From assembly GCF_011762185.1 (NCBI RefSeq), contig NZ_JAASQJ010000001.1, forward strand, positions 868,001-932,000: a stretch of DNA of 64,000 bases, written 5' to 3'. Positions 52,554 through 61,881 of the stretch are shown here, piece by piece. The stretch is from Dyadobacter arcticus. Its GTDB lineage: Bacteria > Bacteroidota > Bacteroidia > Cytophagales > Spirosomataceae. A program made the translations under genes and the position numbers. The notes under the pieces are model-generated. The model did not search any database, was not told where the DNA came from, and saw only the letters and a program-made list of their open reading frames with translations. Each line of letters begins with the position of its first letter. Position 1 is the first letter of the stretch.

Positions 52554-54258
52554 CAAGGTTTTACCCATTCTCTTCATGTTCATGCCCATTCTGATCTGGG
52601 TATTTGTCATTTTTTATTATTCCGTCAACCTTCCCTGGTACGACGATTTCGATCCCTTTCCTGATTTTCTGCACAAATGGATGATAGATACGGATCTTTC
52701 GAATCGGATGCATCTGTTATTTCAGCCTAATAACGAGCATCGCATGGTTGTCGGAAAGCTGGTTACGCTGATTTACTATTGGACTACCGGACAACTTAAT
52801 TTCACTTTCCTGCATATCGCGGGAGGCATTTTTACGCTGGGGACATTGATTTTATTCTGGCGGGCTTTCGAAAAGAGCAGGTTAAGCTGGTGGTATTTTT
52901 TGCCTGTGCCGTTCCTGCTGTTTCAATTGCAATTTCATTTGGCTTTTCTTTGGGCGATATGCGGTTTGCAACATCCGCCGGTAGTGTTTTTTGCTACCCT
53001 TTCTATGTTTTTATTAGCAAGAAACCGCTTTGGGTGGGCAGCTTTAGCCGGTGTTTGTGCGACTTATGCCATGAGCAGCGGTATTTTCGTCTGGCCGGCT
53101 GGGATTGTTGTACTTTTAATTGGCTCGCATTATAAGCAATTGATAGTCTGGTGTGTGGCCGCAGTTTTTGCGGTTGGCTTCTACTTTTACGGATTGTCCG
53201 CACAGGGAAATGAATCCAGTGTGACATTCCTTATCCAAAATCCACATTTGCCCGTGCTCGGCTTTTTTGCTTTTCTGGGAGGTCTGTTCGATTTCTTCCC
53301 TGAAAAACCGATTTTGGTAAGATCTGTCCTGCCAGTAATCATGGGATTTCTGGTGATGATATGGGTTGTAATTTGGCTTGTGCGACAAATTATGCCTTGG
53401 TTAAAATACACATTAAATTGGCCCAAACAATCTCCAAAGTGGTCTCAGCAGCAATCGGAAGGCTCTTTGGAAGTCAAAACGTTCAGGGTTTTTTTGGTAG
53501 GCATTCTTACGTTCTTGCTTGTTGACGCGCTTGTTATCGGTCTTTTAAGAACAAGATTTGGGTTTTTTGTGATGATTGTAAGCAATTACAAAATTTATCC
53601 TGCACTTTTTCTAACCATCGCATATCTCGCTTTCATCAGTTCGGCAACCCGGGATAATGTACGCAAACTTGGATTCAGAATATCGGTAGTAACAAGTATA
53701 TTAATTTGGGGTATCTCCATGTACAGCTACTTGCCGGTTATTTCCGAACGGCAGAAATACTACACTGTCAACGGCTATAACCAGGAATTCAATGGTTATG
53801 GATTAGGCCATGTTCCCTATTCTGAAAGCGCTGCTTATGTCGACATCCTGATGAAAGATATGGTCAGGCGAGGTATTTATCGATATCCTCCCATAGGCGA
53901 ACAACTCGCAAGTATGGCTGCATTGTTACAAACAGACATTTCTGGCTCAAAGGAATTTAGGGTAGAAGACCGTGACTCCGTTTATTATGTCAAAGCCGAC
54001 AATAGAAGTTTGTCTTATGCAAAAGACAACATTCAATGCGTGTTTGTGAGAAACCAGGAACGGCTTTATCTCTTCAAATTGGAACCTTTCAAATATTCCG
54101 GGAGAAATATTTTTCGCCAGTACGACAAAGGTTCTGATGTGTTGATACCCTATTTATCCTTATTGCCGGGGACATATGATCTTGGGGTTATGAATGCATT
54201 GGATGGTAAAGTAGAAGGTGGAATTCTCAGGAAAGTCACCGTACCTATGGATAATTGA
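52540..54258 (+). CDS. Multi-spanning membrane protein, GT-C-like
   Basis: A 572-residue membrane protein with about ten to twelve helices, starting at GTG 52540 and overlapping the upstream gene by 14 bp. The first loop NLPWYDDFDPFPDFLHKW holds an acidic pair where GT-C enzymes have their catalytic residue; HRMVVGKLVTLIYYW follows. A C-terminal non-membrane domain of ~150 residues begins near YSESAAYVDIL. No known family that I can name; a lipid-linked-sugar transferase role is inferred from its neighbours. Confidence 0.6.
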   Translation: MNRNSKVLPILFMFMPILIWVFVIFYYSVNLPWYDDFDPFPDFLHKWMIDTDLSNRMHLLFQPNNEHRMVVGKLVTLIYYWTTGQLNFTFLHIAGGIFTLGTLILFWRAFEKSRLSWWYFLPVPFLLFQLQFHLAFLWAICGLQHPPVVFFATLSMFLLARNRFGWAALAGVCATYAMSSGIFVWPAGIVVLLIGSHYKQLIVWCVAAVFAVGFYFYGLSAQGNESSVTFLIQNPHLPVLGFFAFLGGLFDFFPEKPILVRSVLPVIMGFLVMIWVVIWLVRQIMPWLKYTLNWPKQSPKWSQQQSEGSLEVKTFRVFLVGILTFLLVDALVIGLLRTRFGFFVMIVSNYKIYPALFLTIAYLAFISSATRDNVRKLGFRISVVTSILIWGISMYSYLPVISERQKYYTVNGYNQEFNGYGLGHVPYSESAAYVDILMKDMVRRGIYRYPPIGEQLASMAALLQTDISGSKEFRVEDRDSVYYVKADNRSLSYAKDNIQCVFVRNQERLYLFKLEPFKYSGRNIFRQYDKGSDVLIPYLSLLPGTYDLGVMNALDGKVEGGILRKVTVPMDN

Positions 54259-54324
54259 GTGTTTCTATAATGAACCGAAAGGTGTATTTTTGCCGCCACA
54301 GGTACAATCGAAAACCGTAGTATA

Positions 54325-55269
54325 TTGAAAACCCCTCAGATATCAATTGTCGCACCACTTTATAATGAATCCGAGTCGTTTCCTTTATTGGTTCAGCGCA
54401 TCAATGCTTTAATGGAATCAAGTCCGCTGACGATTGAAGTAGTGCTCGTTGACGATGGCAGCAAAGATGATACCGCACTTAGGATAAGGCAATTAGCATT
54501 AACGGACGAACGCTATCATGGTGTATTTTTGTCGAGAAATCATGGCCATCAATTAGCATTAACCGCAGGGATATCTGCCGCCCGGGGCTCGGAAGCATTA
54601 TTTGTGATCGACGGCGATTTGCAGGATCCTCCCGAGCTATTACCCGAATTTTACAAGCTATTGAAGGATGGAAATGACGTTGTGTACGCGGTTCGTAAAA
54701 AGCGCAAAGAGGGGGTCATTAAACGAACGGGTTACCATTTATTTTATCGCATCCTGCGCTCCATATCGTATGTTGAGATACCGTTAGACAGTGGCGATTT
54801 CGCATTGATCAGCCGCAGAGTCGTCGATGTTTTAAATAAAATGCCTGAGGAAAGCCGCTATTTGCGGGGAATGCGTTCGTGGATTGGGTTTAAGCAAGTC
54901 GGGTTTGAGTATGAACGTGATGCGCGTGTAGCAGGAGAGTCCAAGTATTCTTTCAAGCAATTGTTTAGTCTGGCCTATAACGGCATCTTCAATTTCAGTG
55001 AATTTCCGATCAAATTCATGAGCAGAATTGGCGTGGTGGCTATTCTGATTTCTCTGATCTATTTCATTATTGTTGTTGTCAAAAAAATGTTTTTTGCGCA
55101 GGTTATCGAAGGTTTTACCTCCCTGCTTTTTGTGATCATATTATTCAGCGGCGTGCAATTGCTGGCTCTTGGAATTATTGGAGAATACGTGCTCCGGATA
55201 TTTTTCCAATCTAAAAATCGCCCCCTTTTCATCATTAAAGAGGAAATAGTCAACCGCGAGTACATTTGA
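54325..55269 (+). CDS. Second GtrB-like glycosyltransferase family 2
   Basis: A 314-residue GT2 of the same type as the gene at 50177. Motifs: ISIVAPLYNESES, VLVDDGSKDDTALRI, SRNHGHQLALTAGI, IDGDLQDPPELLP, and two C-terminal helices. Only a TTG (54325) is available as start; the conserved ISIVAPLYN segment begins 5 residues later, so this start is well supported. The four genes 50177-55269 look like two GT2/membrane-protein pairs, and the MBOAT gene follows 4 bp later. Confidence 0.92.
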   Translation: MKTPQISIVAPLYNESESFPLLVQRINALMESSPLTIEVVLVDDGSKDDTALRIRQLALTDERYHGVFLSRNHGHQLALTAGISAARGSEALFVIDGDLQDPPELLPEFYKLLKDGNDVVYAVRKKRKEGVIKRTGYHLFYRILRSISYVEIPLDSGDFALISRRVVDVLNKMPEESRYLRGMRSWIGFKQVGFEYERDARVAGESKYSFKQLFSLAYNGIFNFSEFPIKFMSRIGVVAILISLIYFIIVVVKKMFFAQVIEGFTSLLFVIILFSGVQLLALGIIGEYVLRIFFQSKNRPLFIIKEEIVNREYI

Positions 55270-55273
55270 TCTG

Positions 55274-56734
55274 ATGCTTTTCAACTCGATCCAATTCATT
55301 ATTTTCTTCATCGTTGTCACGCTTGCGTATTTCAGCTTGTCGTGGAAAGGCCGTTGGATACTGCTTCTGGCAACCAGCTGTTACTTTTACATGGTTTTCA
55401 AACCGATCTTTATCCTGATCCTGTTTGGAACCATCATTATCGACTATTATGCAGGGCTTTGGATCGAAAAATCACAGGATCAGAAACAGAAAAAGCTGCT
55501 TCTGATCGTCAGCCTGATTTCAAACATAGGTATCCTTGCCTTTTTTAAATACTACGATTTTTTTCAGGATTCGGTTAACAGCATTCTGGCAAGCGTACAT
55601 CTGCATCCGCTTGTACCTCCATTAACCCGACTGATCCCGGGCTTTATTGCTGAATGGATCACGACTGACGTGGGTAAAGTATTATTGCCAATTGGCTTAT
55701 CATTTCACACATTTCAGGCCATGAGTTACACCATTGAGGTTTATCGTGGCAATCAGAAAGCAGAGGGGCACTTCGGTATCTACGCATTGTATGTAATGTT
55801 TTACCCCCAATTGGTGGCTGGCCCGATCGAACGTCCGCAGAATATGCTTCACCAGTTTCATTCTTATTTCAAGTATGACTTTGAACAGGTGAAGCAGGGT
55901 TTAATGCAAATGGCATTCGGTTTTTTTAAGAAAATGGTCATTGCGGACAGGCTTTCTATGATGGTGGATTATGCATATGATCCCGCAGCAGACCACAATG
56001 GTTTAACATTGCTGACCGCTACCGTTTTTTATTCCTTTCAGATTTATTGCGACTTTTCCGGCTACTCCGACATTGCTATCGGGGCCGCACGGGTGATGGG
56101 TTTTACATTAATGGACAATTTTCGCTCACCTTATGAAGCCCGATCGATCCCGGAATTTTGGGGAAGATGGCATATATCGCTATCAACGTGGTTTAGGGAC
56201 TATCTGTACATTCCGTTGGGTGGTAACCGAAAAGGGGAGCTCATGAAATACCGTAACCAATTGATTGTGTTTATGGTAAGCGGATTATGGCATGGAACAA
56301 GCTGGAGTTTTGTCATCTGGGGCGGGCTTCATGGTCTTTATCAGATCTCAGCAGCGCTCAAAGATAAATGGTTGAAAAAAGCGAACGTTTCTATTCCTGA
56401 TAATGTCCTTTTCAGAACGATTAATTTATTGATAACCTTCACGTTAGTTACACTTGCCTGGGTATTTTTTCGCAATTCCATCAGCCGTTCCGTTGTCATT
56501 CTAAGAGGTATTGCAAACCTTTCCTTTTCAGATCAGATCCTGACCCCATTCAATGCTATTGAGATGGGGTTTTGTGTTTTTCTGATTTTTTTTCTTTTGA
56601 TTAAGGAACATTATTACGAGAAAATACCAACCCATAACACAACATTGTTCTTCATTTTGTTTCCAATAACTGCTTTCCTAACCTATTTCCTGGGTGTAAT
56701 GACCGAAAATCAGTTTATCTACTTTCAATTTTAG
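55274..56734 (+). CDS. MBOAT family O-acyltransferase (AlgI/PatA-like)
   Basis: A 486-residue membrane-bound O-acyltransferase. It has the conserved LLPIGLSFHTFQAMSYTIEV, YPQLVAGPIERPQNML and the catalytic-His segment SGLWHGTSWSFVIWGGLHG, with about ten helices. AlgI-type proteins add acetyl groups to surface polysaccharides, usually with an SGNH/AlgX-like partner encoded next door. No such partner is seen before or after it: the next gene is GroES-like. Together with the two GT2 genes this suggests glycan acetylation (inference). Confidence 0.93.
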   Translation: MLFNSIQFIIFFIVVTLAYFSLSWKGRWILLLATSCYFYMVFKPIFILILFGTIIIDYYAGLWIEKSQDQKQKKLLLIVSLISNIGILAFFKYYDFFQDSVNSILASVHLHPLVPPLTRLIPGFIAEWITTDVGKVLLPIGLSFHTFQAMSYTIEVYRGNQKAEGHFGIYALYVMFYPQLVAGPIERPQNMLHQFHSYFKYDFEQVKQGLMQMAFGFFKKMVIADRLSMMVDYAYDPAADHNGLTLLTATVFYSFQIYCDFSGYSDIAIGAARVMGFTLMDNFRSPYEARSIPEFWGRWHISLSTWFRDYLYIPLGGNRKGELMKYRNQLIVFMVSGLWHGTSWSFVIWGGLHGLYQISAALKDKWLKKANVSIPDNVLFRTINLLITFTLVTLAWVFFRNSISRSVVILRGIANLSFSDQILTPFNAIEMGFCVFLIFFLLIKEHYYEKIPTHNTTLFFILFPITAFLTYFLGVMTENQFIYFQF

Positions 56735-56760
56735 GGGTAGTATGGTGCATATTTGCACTT

Positions 56761-56768
56761 TATTTTTG
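56761..56768 (+). promoter_or_regulatory. Candidate -7 promoter element of groES-like gene
   Basis: TATTTTTG, full TAnnTTTG match, 57 bp before the ATG at 56825. The -33 element is weak. Confidence 0.4.
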
Positions 56769-56824
56769 TTACCAGAATTTAGGAACAACTCACGTTCTTT
56801 TATCAGATTAAGTTTTCAATAAAA

Positions 56825-57205
56825 ATGTACGAAGTAACATCTGACAACCGGTTAAAAAGTCTAATTGTCGTTGGTGACCGGGTTTTAATCCGTCCCAAAA
56901 GCCCAAACGATCGTACGAATAGCGGTCTATACCTTCCTCCAACAGTTACAGAAAGAGAACAGGTACAAAGTGGTTATGTAATTAAGGTTGGGCCTGGATA
57001 TCCCATTCCGGTGGCTGTGGAAGAGGAGCCCTGGAAAGAAACGGAAGAAAAAGTGAAATACATGCCGCTGCAATCCAAAGAAGGCGATCTCGCCATTTAC
57101 CTGCAACGCAACGCCATTGACCTTGAATATGATGGGCAGCAATATGTGATCGTTCCGCAGGCATCTATTCTAATGTTGGAACGCTCCGAAGATCTTTATG
57201 ATTGA
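56825..57205 (+). CDS. Divergent GroES-family protein (orphan)
   Basis: A 126-residue chaperonin-10-like protein, longer than normal GroES (~95). The beta-barrel start VVGDRVLIRPKSPNDRTNSG is followed by GLYLPPTV where GroES has its GroEL-binding mobile loop, and SGYVIKVGPGYPIPV fits the roof region. An insert of about 20 residues (EEEPWKETEEKVKYM) follows. There is no groEL gene beside it. Bacteroidota often carry an extra GroES-like protein of this kind; function unproven. Confidence 0.8.
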   Translation: MYEVTSDNRLKSLIVVGDRVLIRPKSPNDRTNSGLYLPPTVTEREQVQSGYVIKVGPGYPIPVAVEEEPWKETEEKVKYMPLQSKEGDLAIYLQRNAIDLEYDGQQYVIVPQASILMLERSEDLYD

Positions 57206-57266
57206 GTAATCAAATCTGGAATCTTACAAGGCTTATGAAAAAATGCAGAAGCAAAATAAACGGCAC

Positions 57267-57298
57267 AAAAAAAGCATCCTGCTTGGGCAGGATGCTTT
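57267..57298 (-). terminator. Terminator of the cold-shock gene
   Basis: Perfect stem AAAGCATCCTGC with GCAGGATGCTTT around a 4-base loop, followed on the minus strand by seven T. Lies 25 bp after the csp stop. Confidence 0.9.
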
Positions 57299-57322
57299 CG
57301 AAATGTCTTCTTATGACTAAAC

Positions 57323-57514
57323 TTAGATAACGCGAACGTTAACTGCATTCAGACCTTTTCTTCCATTTTCTACGTCGTAAGTCACTTTGTCATTTTCACG
57401 AATGTCGTCTTGAAGACCTGAAACGTGAACGAAAATGTCTTTTTCACCACTTGCTGGTTGAATGAATCCAAACCCTTTGGAATCATTGAAAAACTTAACT
57501 GTACCTTCTGCCAT
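57323..57514 (-). CDS. Cold-shock protein (CspA family)
   Basis: A 63-residue cold-shock domain protein. The RNA-binding motifs KGFGFI (RNP1) and DIFVHV (RNP2) are intact, with GTVKFFNDSKGFGFIQP at the N-terminus. It is an RNA chaperone that melts structured mRNA. Its promoter at 57543-57572 is the best Bacteroidota-type match in the window, and a strong terminator follows. Single gene, convergent with the GroES-like gene. Confidence 0.96.
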   Translation of the reverse strand: MAEGTVKFFNDSKGFGFIQPASGEKDIFVHVSGLQDDIRENDKVTYDVENGRKGLNAVNVRVI

Positions 57515-57542
57515 TATAATTGATCTTATATTTTTTAAAAAT

Positions 57543-57572
57543 CAAATGTATGTAGAAAAAAGATAAAAACAA
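57543..57572 (-). promoter_or_regulatory. Cold-shock gene promoter (-33/-7)
   Basis: On the minus strand TTG (57572-57570), a 19-base spacer, and TACATTTG (57550-57543) fit the Bacteroidota -33/-7 arrangement TTTG-n19-TAnnTTTG. It lies 28 bp before the start codon. Confidence 0.65.
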
Positions 57573-57626
57573 GATTAAAATTACTTCCCTTAGCCTTATT
57601 CTTAATAATTTCTAAAAATCACGGGC

Positions 57627-58601
57627 ATGCCCATTATCCACACTGAAGCCCTTATTTCGCCTAAATGGTTGCCAAATGGGCATTTTCAAAGCATTTATCC
57701 TGCTCTTTTCCGAAGGGTCAATGGTATTAAATATTACCGCGAAAAAATTGAAACTTCTGATGACGATTTTCTGGATTTGGACTGGTCTTACGCAAAATCC
57801 ACTCCTTCGGAAACTCTGATTATCCTGTCGCACGGGTTAGAAGGCAACAGTACCAGGCAGTATATTTTGGGAATGGTTAGCGTAATGAATCAGGCTGGAA
57901 ACGATTGCCTTGCCTGGAACTTCCGAGGGTGCGGAGGAGAAATGAACAGCACTGCCCGGTTTTATCATAGCGGGGCGACGGACGATCTTGAACTAGTGAT
58001 TCAGCATGCTCTGACCAAAGGATATCTGCAAATTCAATTGATTGGATTCAGCCTGGGCGGAAACCTTACATTAAAATATCTGGGTGAAACAGATCGTGAA
58101 ATTGACACAAGAATAACCAAAGCAATGGTATTTAGCGTACCTATGGACCTAAAAGCATGCAGTCTTGCCATTATCCTACCTAAGAATAGTGTTTATATGC
58201 ACCGGTTTTTAAGGTCCCTTCATCCAAAAGTAAGATCAAAGTCTGCCATCTTCCCCGATATCATCAAAATGGCTGATAAGGGAGTCGTTCGAACACTCTA
58301 CGATTTTGACCATCACTACACTGCGCCTATTCATGGGTTCCAAAGTGCTGACGATTATTACGAACAATGCAGCTCCATGCATTTTGTTGAGAATATATCC
58401 ATTCCAACTCTGATTATCCACGCGAAGAATGACCCAATCGTTCCGGTTGAAAGTCTGCCGCTTGAGATTATTCGTAATCACGAGGACGTTAGTCTTGTTA
58501 TCACCCCTGACGGTGGACATTGCGGATTTCGGCCAGCTACGTTAATTGACGGTTGTTATTGGTCTGAAAGAAGAGCATTGGAGTTTTTGAGCGACAATTA
58601 A
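57627..58601 (+). CDS. YheT family alpha/beta hydrolase
   Basis: A 324-residue alpha/beta hydrolase of the YheT/EMB8 type. The nucleophile serine lies in IGFSLGGNLTLKYLG, the oxyanion region in LSHGLEGNST and the C-terminal histidine in TPDGGHCGFRP. WNFRGCGGEMNSTARFYHSG is the family signature. It probably hydrolyses an ester; the substrate is unknown. Monocistronic; divergent from csp. Confidence 0.9.
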   Translation: MPIIHTEALISPKWLPNGHFQSIYPALFRRVNGIKYYREKIETSDDDFLDLDWSYAKSTPSETLIILSHGLEGNSTRQYILGMVSVMNQAGNDCLAWNFRGCGGEMNSTARFYHSGATDDLELVIQHALTKGYLQIQLIGFSLGGNLTLKYLGETDREIDTRITKAMVFSVPMDLKACSLAIILPKNSVYMHRFLRSLHPKVRSKSAIFPDIIKMADKGVVRTLYDFDHHYTAPIHGFQSADDYYEQCSSMHFVENISIPTLIIHAKNDPIVPVESLPLEIIRNHEDVSLVITPDGGHCGFRPATLIDGCYWSERRALEFLSDN

Positions 58602-58648
58602 ATCAATCCAAAGATTATTTTGTTAGCGTCATATCTGAAACAGATTTG

Positions 58649-58656
58649 TAATTTTG
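58649..58656 (+). promoter_or_regulatory. Candidate -7 promoter element of serine operon
   Basis: TAATTTTG, full TAnnTTTG match. It lies 105 bp before the serB-serA start, implying a leader of about 100 bases. No -33 match is convincing. Confidence 0.4.
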
Positions 58657-58761
58657 CACCAAAATTGGATTGGCGTAATCCGATTGTTTAACCTCAAATA
58701 CACCTGGACCTACGACACTTAATCACATTTACCCGATTATTATTCAGTTACTTTCAACTTC

Positions 58762-60669
58762 ATGTCCATATTAACACTCAATCCAGCTCCATACATTATC
58801 ATTGATTTTGACAGCACTTTTACCAAGGTGGAAGGGCTGGATGAACTCGCAATAATTGCGCTGAAAGGTCATCCGGAACAAGATCAGATTGTGCAAAAGA
58901 TTTCTGACCTGACCAATAAAGGTATGAATGGCGAAATGTCGTTTGCCGACGGTCTGCGCCAGCGTATCGCGTTACTTAAAGCCAATCGTTCGCACATTGA
59001 AAGCCTTATTTCCTTTTTAAAAACGAAAATTTCGGATTCGTTTCTTCGGAACAGGCAGTTCCTTACCGAGAATGCGGATCAGATTTATATCGTTTCGAGT
59101 GGATTTAAGGAGTTTATTGTGCCTGTGGCAACGCAGTTAGGCATTCTGGCAGATCATGTTTATGCCAATGAATTCGTGTTTGACGAGGACGACAATATTA
59201 TTGGGATTGACGAAGATAATGTGCTTTCAATGGATGGAGGCAAGATGCAAATCCTGTCTGCCTTAAATCTTCCTGGCGACGTTTATGCGATCGGTGATGG
59301 CTACACGGATTATGAACTGAAAGCTTCCGGATTGGCGAACCGTTTCTATGCATTTACAGAAAACATTGAGCGTCCGCGCGTCATGGCGGTAGCAGAACAT
59401 GTTGCTACTTCGTTCGATGATTTTTTATACGACAACAAATTGAGCAGAAGCCAATCTTATCCCAAGAGCCGTATTAAGGTGTTGTTGCTTGAAAACGTAC
59501 ACCCAGCTGCCCAAAAGGCATTTCAGCGGGAAGGGTTTAATGTTGAATTCGTAAAAGGCGCATTGGATGAGGATGAGCTTTGCGAGCGCATTAAGGACGT
59601 TTCTATCATCGGTATCCGTTCCAAAACAATGATAACGAAGCGTGTGCTGGATCATGCGAATCGTTTGATGTCAATCGGTGCTTTTTGCATTGGTACTAAT
59701 CAAATTGACTTGGACGAAGCGGCTAAACGTGGAATCGCTGTTTTTAATGCACCATATAGTAACACCCGTTCAGTCGTGGAACTGGCTGTGGGAGAAATGA
59801 TTTTGTTAATCCGGAATATTGTAGGTAAGAGTAACTTGCTTCATCAGGGTATCTGGGATAAATCTGCCAGCGGAAGCTTCGAGATCAGAGGGAAGAAATT
59901 GGGTATGGTAGGATATGGCAGCATTGGAACTCAGTTTTCTGTCGTGGCCGAAGCGCTTGGGATGGAAGTCTACTTCTATGATGAGGTTGAGAAGCTATCC
60001 ATTGGAAACGCGAGAAAGTTAAATTCTCTGGAAGATCTGCTCGCGATTTCTGATGTGATTAGCATGCATGTGGATGGTCGCAAGGAAAATACAAATCTGA
60101 TTGGCAAACGTGAGTTCGACCTGATGAAGGACGGCGTTATTTTCATGAACCTTTCGCGCGGACATGTGGTGGATATTCACGCATTAGCCGACGCCGTTAA
60201 AAGTGGAAAGGTAGCGGGCGCTGGCGTAGATGTTTTTCCAAAGGAGCCCAAAACCAATAACGAAATGTTTGAAAGTGAGTTGCTTGGCTTGCCTAATGTG
60301 ATCCTGACGCCGCACATTGGCGGCAGCACGGAAGAAGCTCAGGAAAATATCGGGCATTTCGTTCCTTCCAAATTGCTGGAATTTATGAATAATGGCAGCT
60401 CATATGGAAGCGTAAACTTCCCTGAAGTACAATTGCCGAAATTGAAAGATTCGCATCGTCTTTTGCATATCCATGCCAATGTGCCCGGGGTACTCGCTAA
60501 GTTGAACCATATTTTTGGGAAGAACAACATCAACATCACAGGTCAGTATCTCAAAACCAACGAACATATCGGCTATGTAATCGTGGATATCGAAAAAGGT
60601 TATACTGAAGAATTTATACAGGAAGTGAAAGAAATTGAAGGTACCATCCGCTTCAGAATGCTTTATTAG
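58762..60669 (+). CDS. serA: Phosphoserine phosphatase-phosphoglycerate dehydrogenase fusion (SerB-SerA)
   Basis: A 635-residue fusion. Residues ~1-225 are a HAD phosphatase of the SerB type, with nucleophile Asp15 and Asp17 in IDFDSTFTKVEG, the Ser in YIVSSGFKEF and GDGYTDYEL. Residues ~235-635 are D-3-phosphoglycerate dehydrogenase: substrate-binding IRSKTMITKRVL, NAD-binding LGMVGYGSIGTQF, NLSRGHVVDI, and the catalytic His in LTPHIGGST. The C-terminal ACT domain (~560-635, HIHANVPGVLAKLN) is where serine normally gives feedback inhibition. It catalyses the first and last steps of the phosphorylated serine pathway; serC follows after 10 bp. Confidence 0.93.
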   Translation: MSILTLNPAPYIIIDFDSTFTKVEGLDELAIIALKGHPEQDQIVQKISDLTNKGMNGEMSFADGLRQRIALLKANRSHIESLISFLKTKISDSFLRNRQFLTENADQIYIVSSGFKEFIVPVATQLGILADHVYANEFVFDEDDNIIGIDEDNVLSMDGGKMQILSALNLPGDVYAIGDGYTDYELKASGLANRFYAFTENIERPRVMAVAEHVATSFDDFLYDNKLSRSQSYPKSRIKVLLLENVHPAAQKAFQREGFNVEFVKGALDEDELCERIKDVSIIGIRSKTMITKRVLDHANRLMSIGAFCIGTNQIDLDEAAKRGIAVFNAPYSNTRSVVELAVGEMILLIRNIVGKSNLLHQGIWDKSASGSFEIRGKKLGMVGYGSIGTQFSVVAEALGMEVYFYDEVEKLSIGNARKLNSLEDLLAISDVISMHVDGRKENTNLIGKREFDLMKDGVIFMNLSRGHVVDIHALADAVKSGKVAGAGVDVFPKEPKTNNEMFESELLGLPNVILTPHIGGSTEEAQENIGHFVPSKLLEFMNNGSSYGSVNFPEVQLPKLKDSHRLLHIHANVPGVLAKLNHIFGKNNINITGQYLKTNEHIGYVIVDIEKGYTEEFIQEVKEIEGTIRFRMLY

Positions 60670-60679
60670 ATTCAATACA

Positions 60680-61753
60680 ATGTCATTAACTTATTTTACA
60701 CCGGGCCCTGCGCAGCTTTACCCGACTTTCGAAAATCATTTACAGACTTTTGTGAGCGGACAGCTTGGTTCAATTTCGCATCGCAGTCAGCAATACCGGG
60801 ATTTGCACAAATTTACCGTTGACCAGCTTCGCATGCTGCTGAGGGTGCCGCAAACACACGCAATTCTCTTCTTAGGATCGGCTTCTGAGGTCTGGGAACG
60901 TGTATTACTGAGTTGCGTTGAATTGGAAAGCTTTCATTTGGTGAATGGTTCATTTTCAAAAAAGTTTTATGACTACTCCAACGCACTGAACAAATATGCC
61001 CACAAGCTTGAAAAGCCTATGGGTCAGGGATTTACCGCAGAAGAAATAGAGGTGCCGCAATACGCTGAGCTGATTTGTGTAACGCATAATGAAACCAGTT
61101 CAGGAGTACAAATGCCTGTTTCTGAGATTCATAAATTGAAAGAAAAGAATCCGAATAAATTTATTGCAGTGGATATGGTTTCTTCCGCGCCGTATCCCGA
61201 GCTGGATTTTCGCATTATTGATACGGCTTTTTTCTCCGTGCAGAAATCTTTCGGATTGCCCGCTGGACTAGGAGTTTGGATCGTTAGTGAAAAATGTCTT
61301 CAGAAAGCCGAATATATTAGGAATCAATATTCCATTGGGGCACACAATGACCTTCCAACGCTATGGAAGAATGCACAAAGCAATGAAACGCCGGCTACGC
61401 CCAATGTCATGGGGATTTATTTATTGGGAAAAATTGCAGAAGACTTCAACCGAATTGGGGTTGGGGTTATGCGAAGGGAAACAGAGCAAAAAGCTGCACT
61501 GATCTATGAGTTCATCAAGAATGCTGATGGATTTTCATCCTTCGTGAAAGAAAAAGCCAGCCAATCTCAAACTGTTGTCGTTGCAGATACAATTTCTCCA
61601 TCAGCCGATATCATCAAAAAGCTCAAAGAAAAAGGAATGGTAGTTGGTAGTGGATATGGTCAATACAAAAGCTCGCAACTCAGGATAGCAAATTTTCCCG
61701 CAACTTCAATCGAAGAAGTTGAAAGCCTGATTTACGAATTGGGAAAATTTTAA
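60680..61753 (+). CDS. serC: Phosphoserine aminotransferase-like class V aminotransferase
   Basis: A 357-residue PLP-dependent class V aminotransferase. The PLP lysine is Lys189 in FFSVQKSFGLPAG, and TYFTPGPAQLYP at the N-terminus is characteristic. It supplies the middle step of serine synthesis (3-phosphohydroxypyruvate to phosphoserine) next to the fused dehydrogenase/phosphatase. The computed frame starts inside the upstream gene; ATG 60680 gives the family N-terminus. The sequence departs from classic SerC (which starts NFSAGP), but the operon supports the role. Confidence 0.85.
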   Translation: MSLTYFTPGPAQLYPTFENHLQTFVSGQLGSISHRSQQYRDLHKFTVDQLRMLLRVPQTHAILFLGSASEVWERVLLSCVELESFHLVNGSFSKKFYDYSNALNKYAHKLEKPMGQGFTAEEIEVPQYAELICVTHNETSSGVQMPVSEIHKLKEKNPNKFIAVDMVSSAPYPELDFRIIDTAFFSVQKSFGLPAGLGVWIVSEKCLQKAEYIRNQYSIGAHNDLPTLWKNAQSNETPATPNVMGIYLLGKIAEDFNRIGVGVMRRETEQKAALIYEFIKNADGFSSFVKEKASQSQTVVVADTISPSADIIKKLKEKGMVVGSGYGQYKSSQLRIANFPATSIEEVESLIYELGKF

Positions 61754-61783
61754 TAGAATTTATTTCAGGAGTAGCGTGACCAG

Positions 61784-61827
61784 AAGGATGTCGACACGAA
61801 TAGTGTTAAGACATCCTTTATTTTTTG
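61784..61827 (+). terminator. Terminator of the serine operon
   Basis: Stem AAGGATGTC/GACATCCTT (61784-61792 with 61810-61818), extended by ACAC/GTGT, then a T-rich tract. It lies 31 bp after the serC stop. Confidence 0.85.
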
Positions 61828-61854
61828 TAAAAAGAAACAACGTTATCTGGAAAT

Positions 61855-61881
61855 CGACATTGGAACGAATATTAAATGTCG
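61855..61881. promoter_or_regulatory. Inverted repeat in 297-bp intergenic region
   Basis: CGACATT (61855) and AATGTCG (ends 61881) form a 7-bp inverted repeat with a 13-base loop. The rest of 61828-62050 is non-coding with no clear RNA gene; it must hold the promoter of the gene at 62051. Confidence 0.35.
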
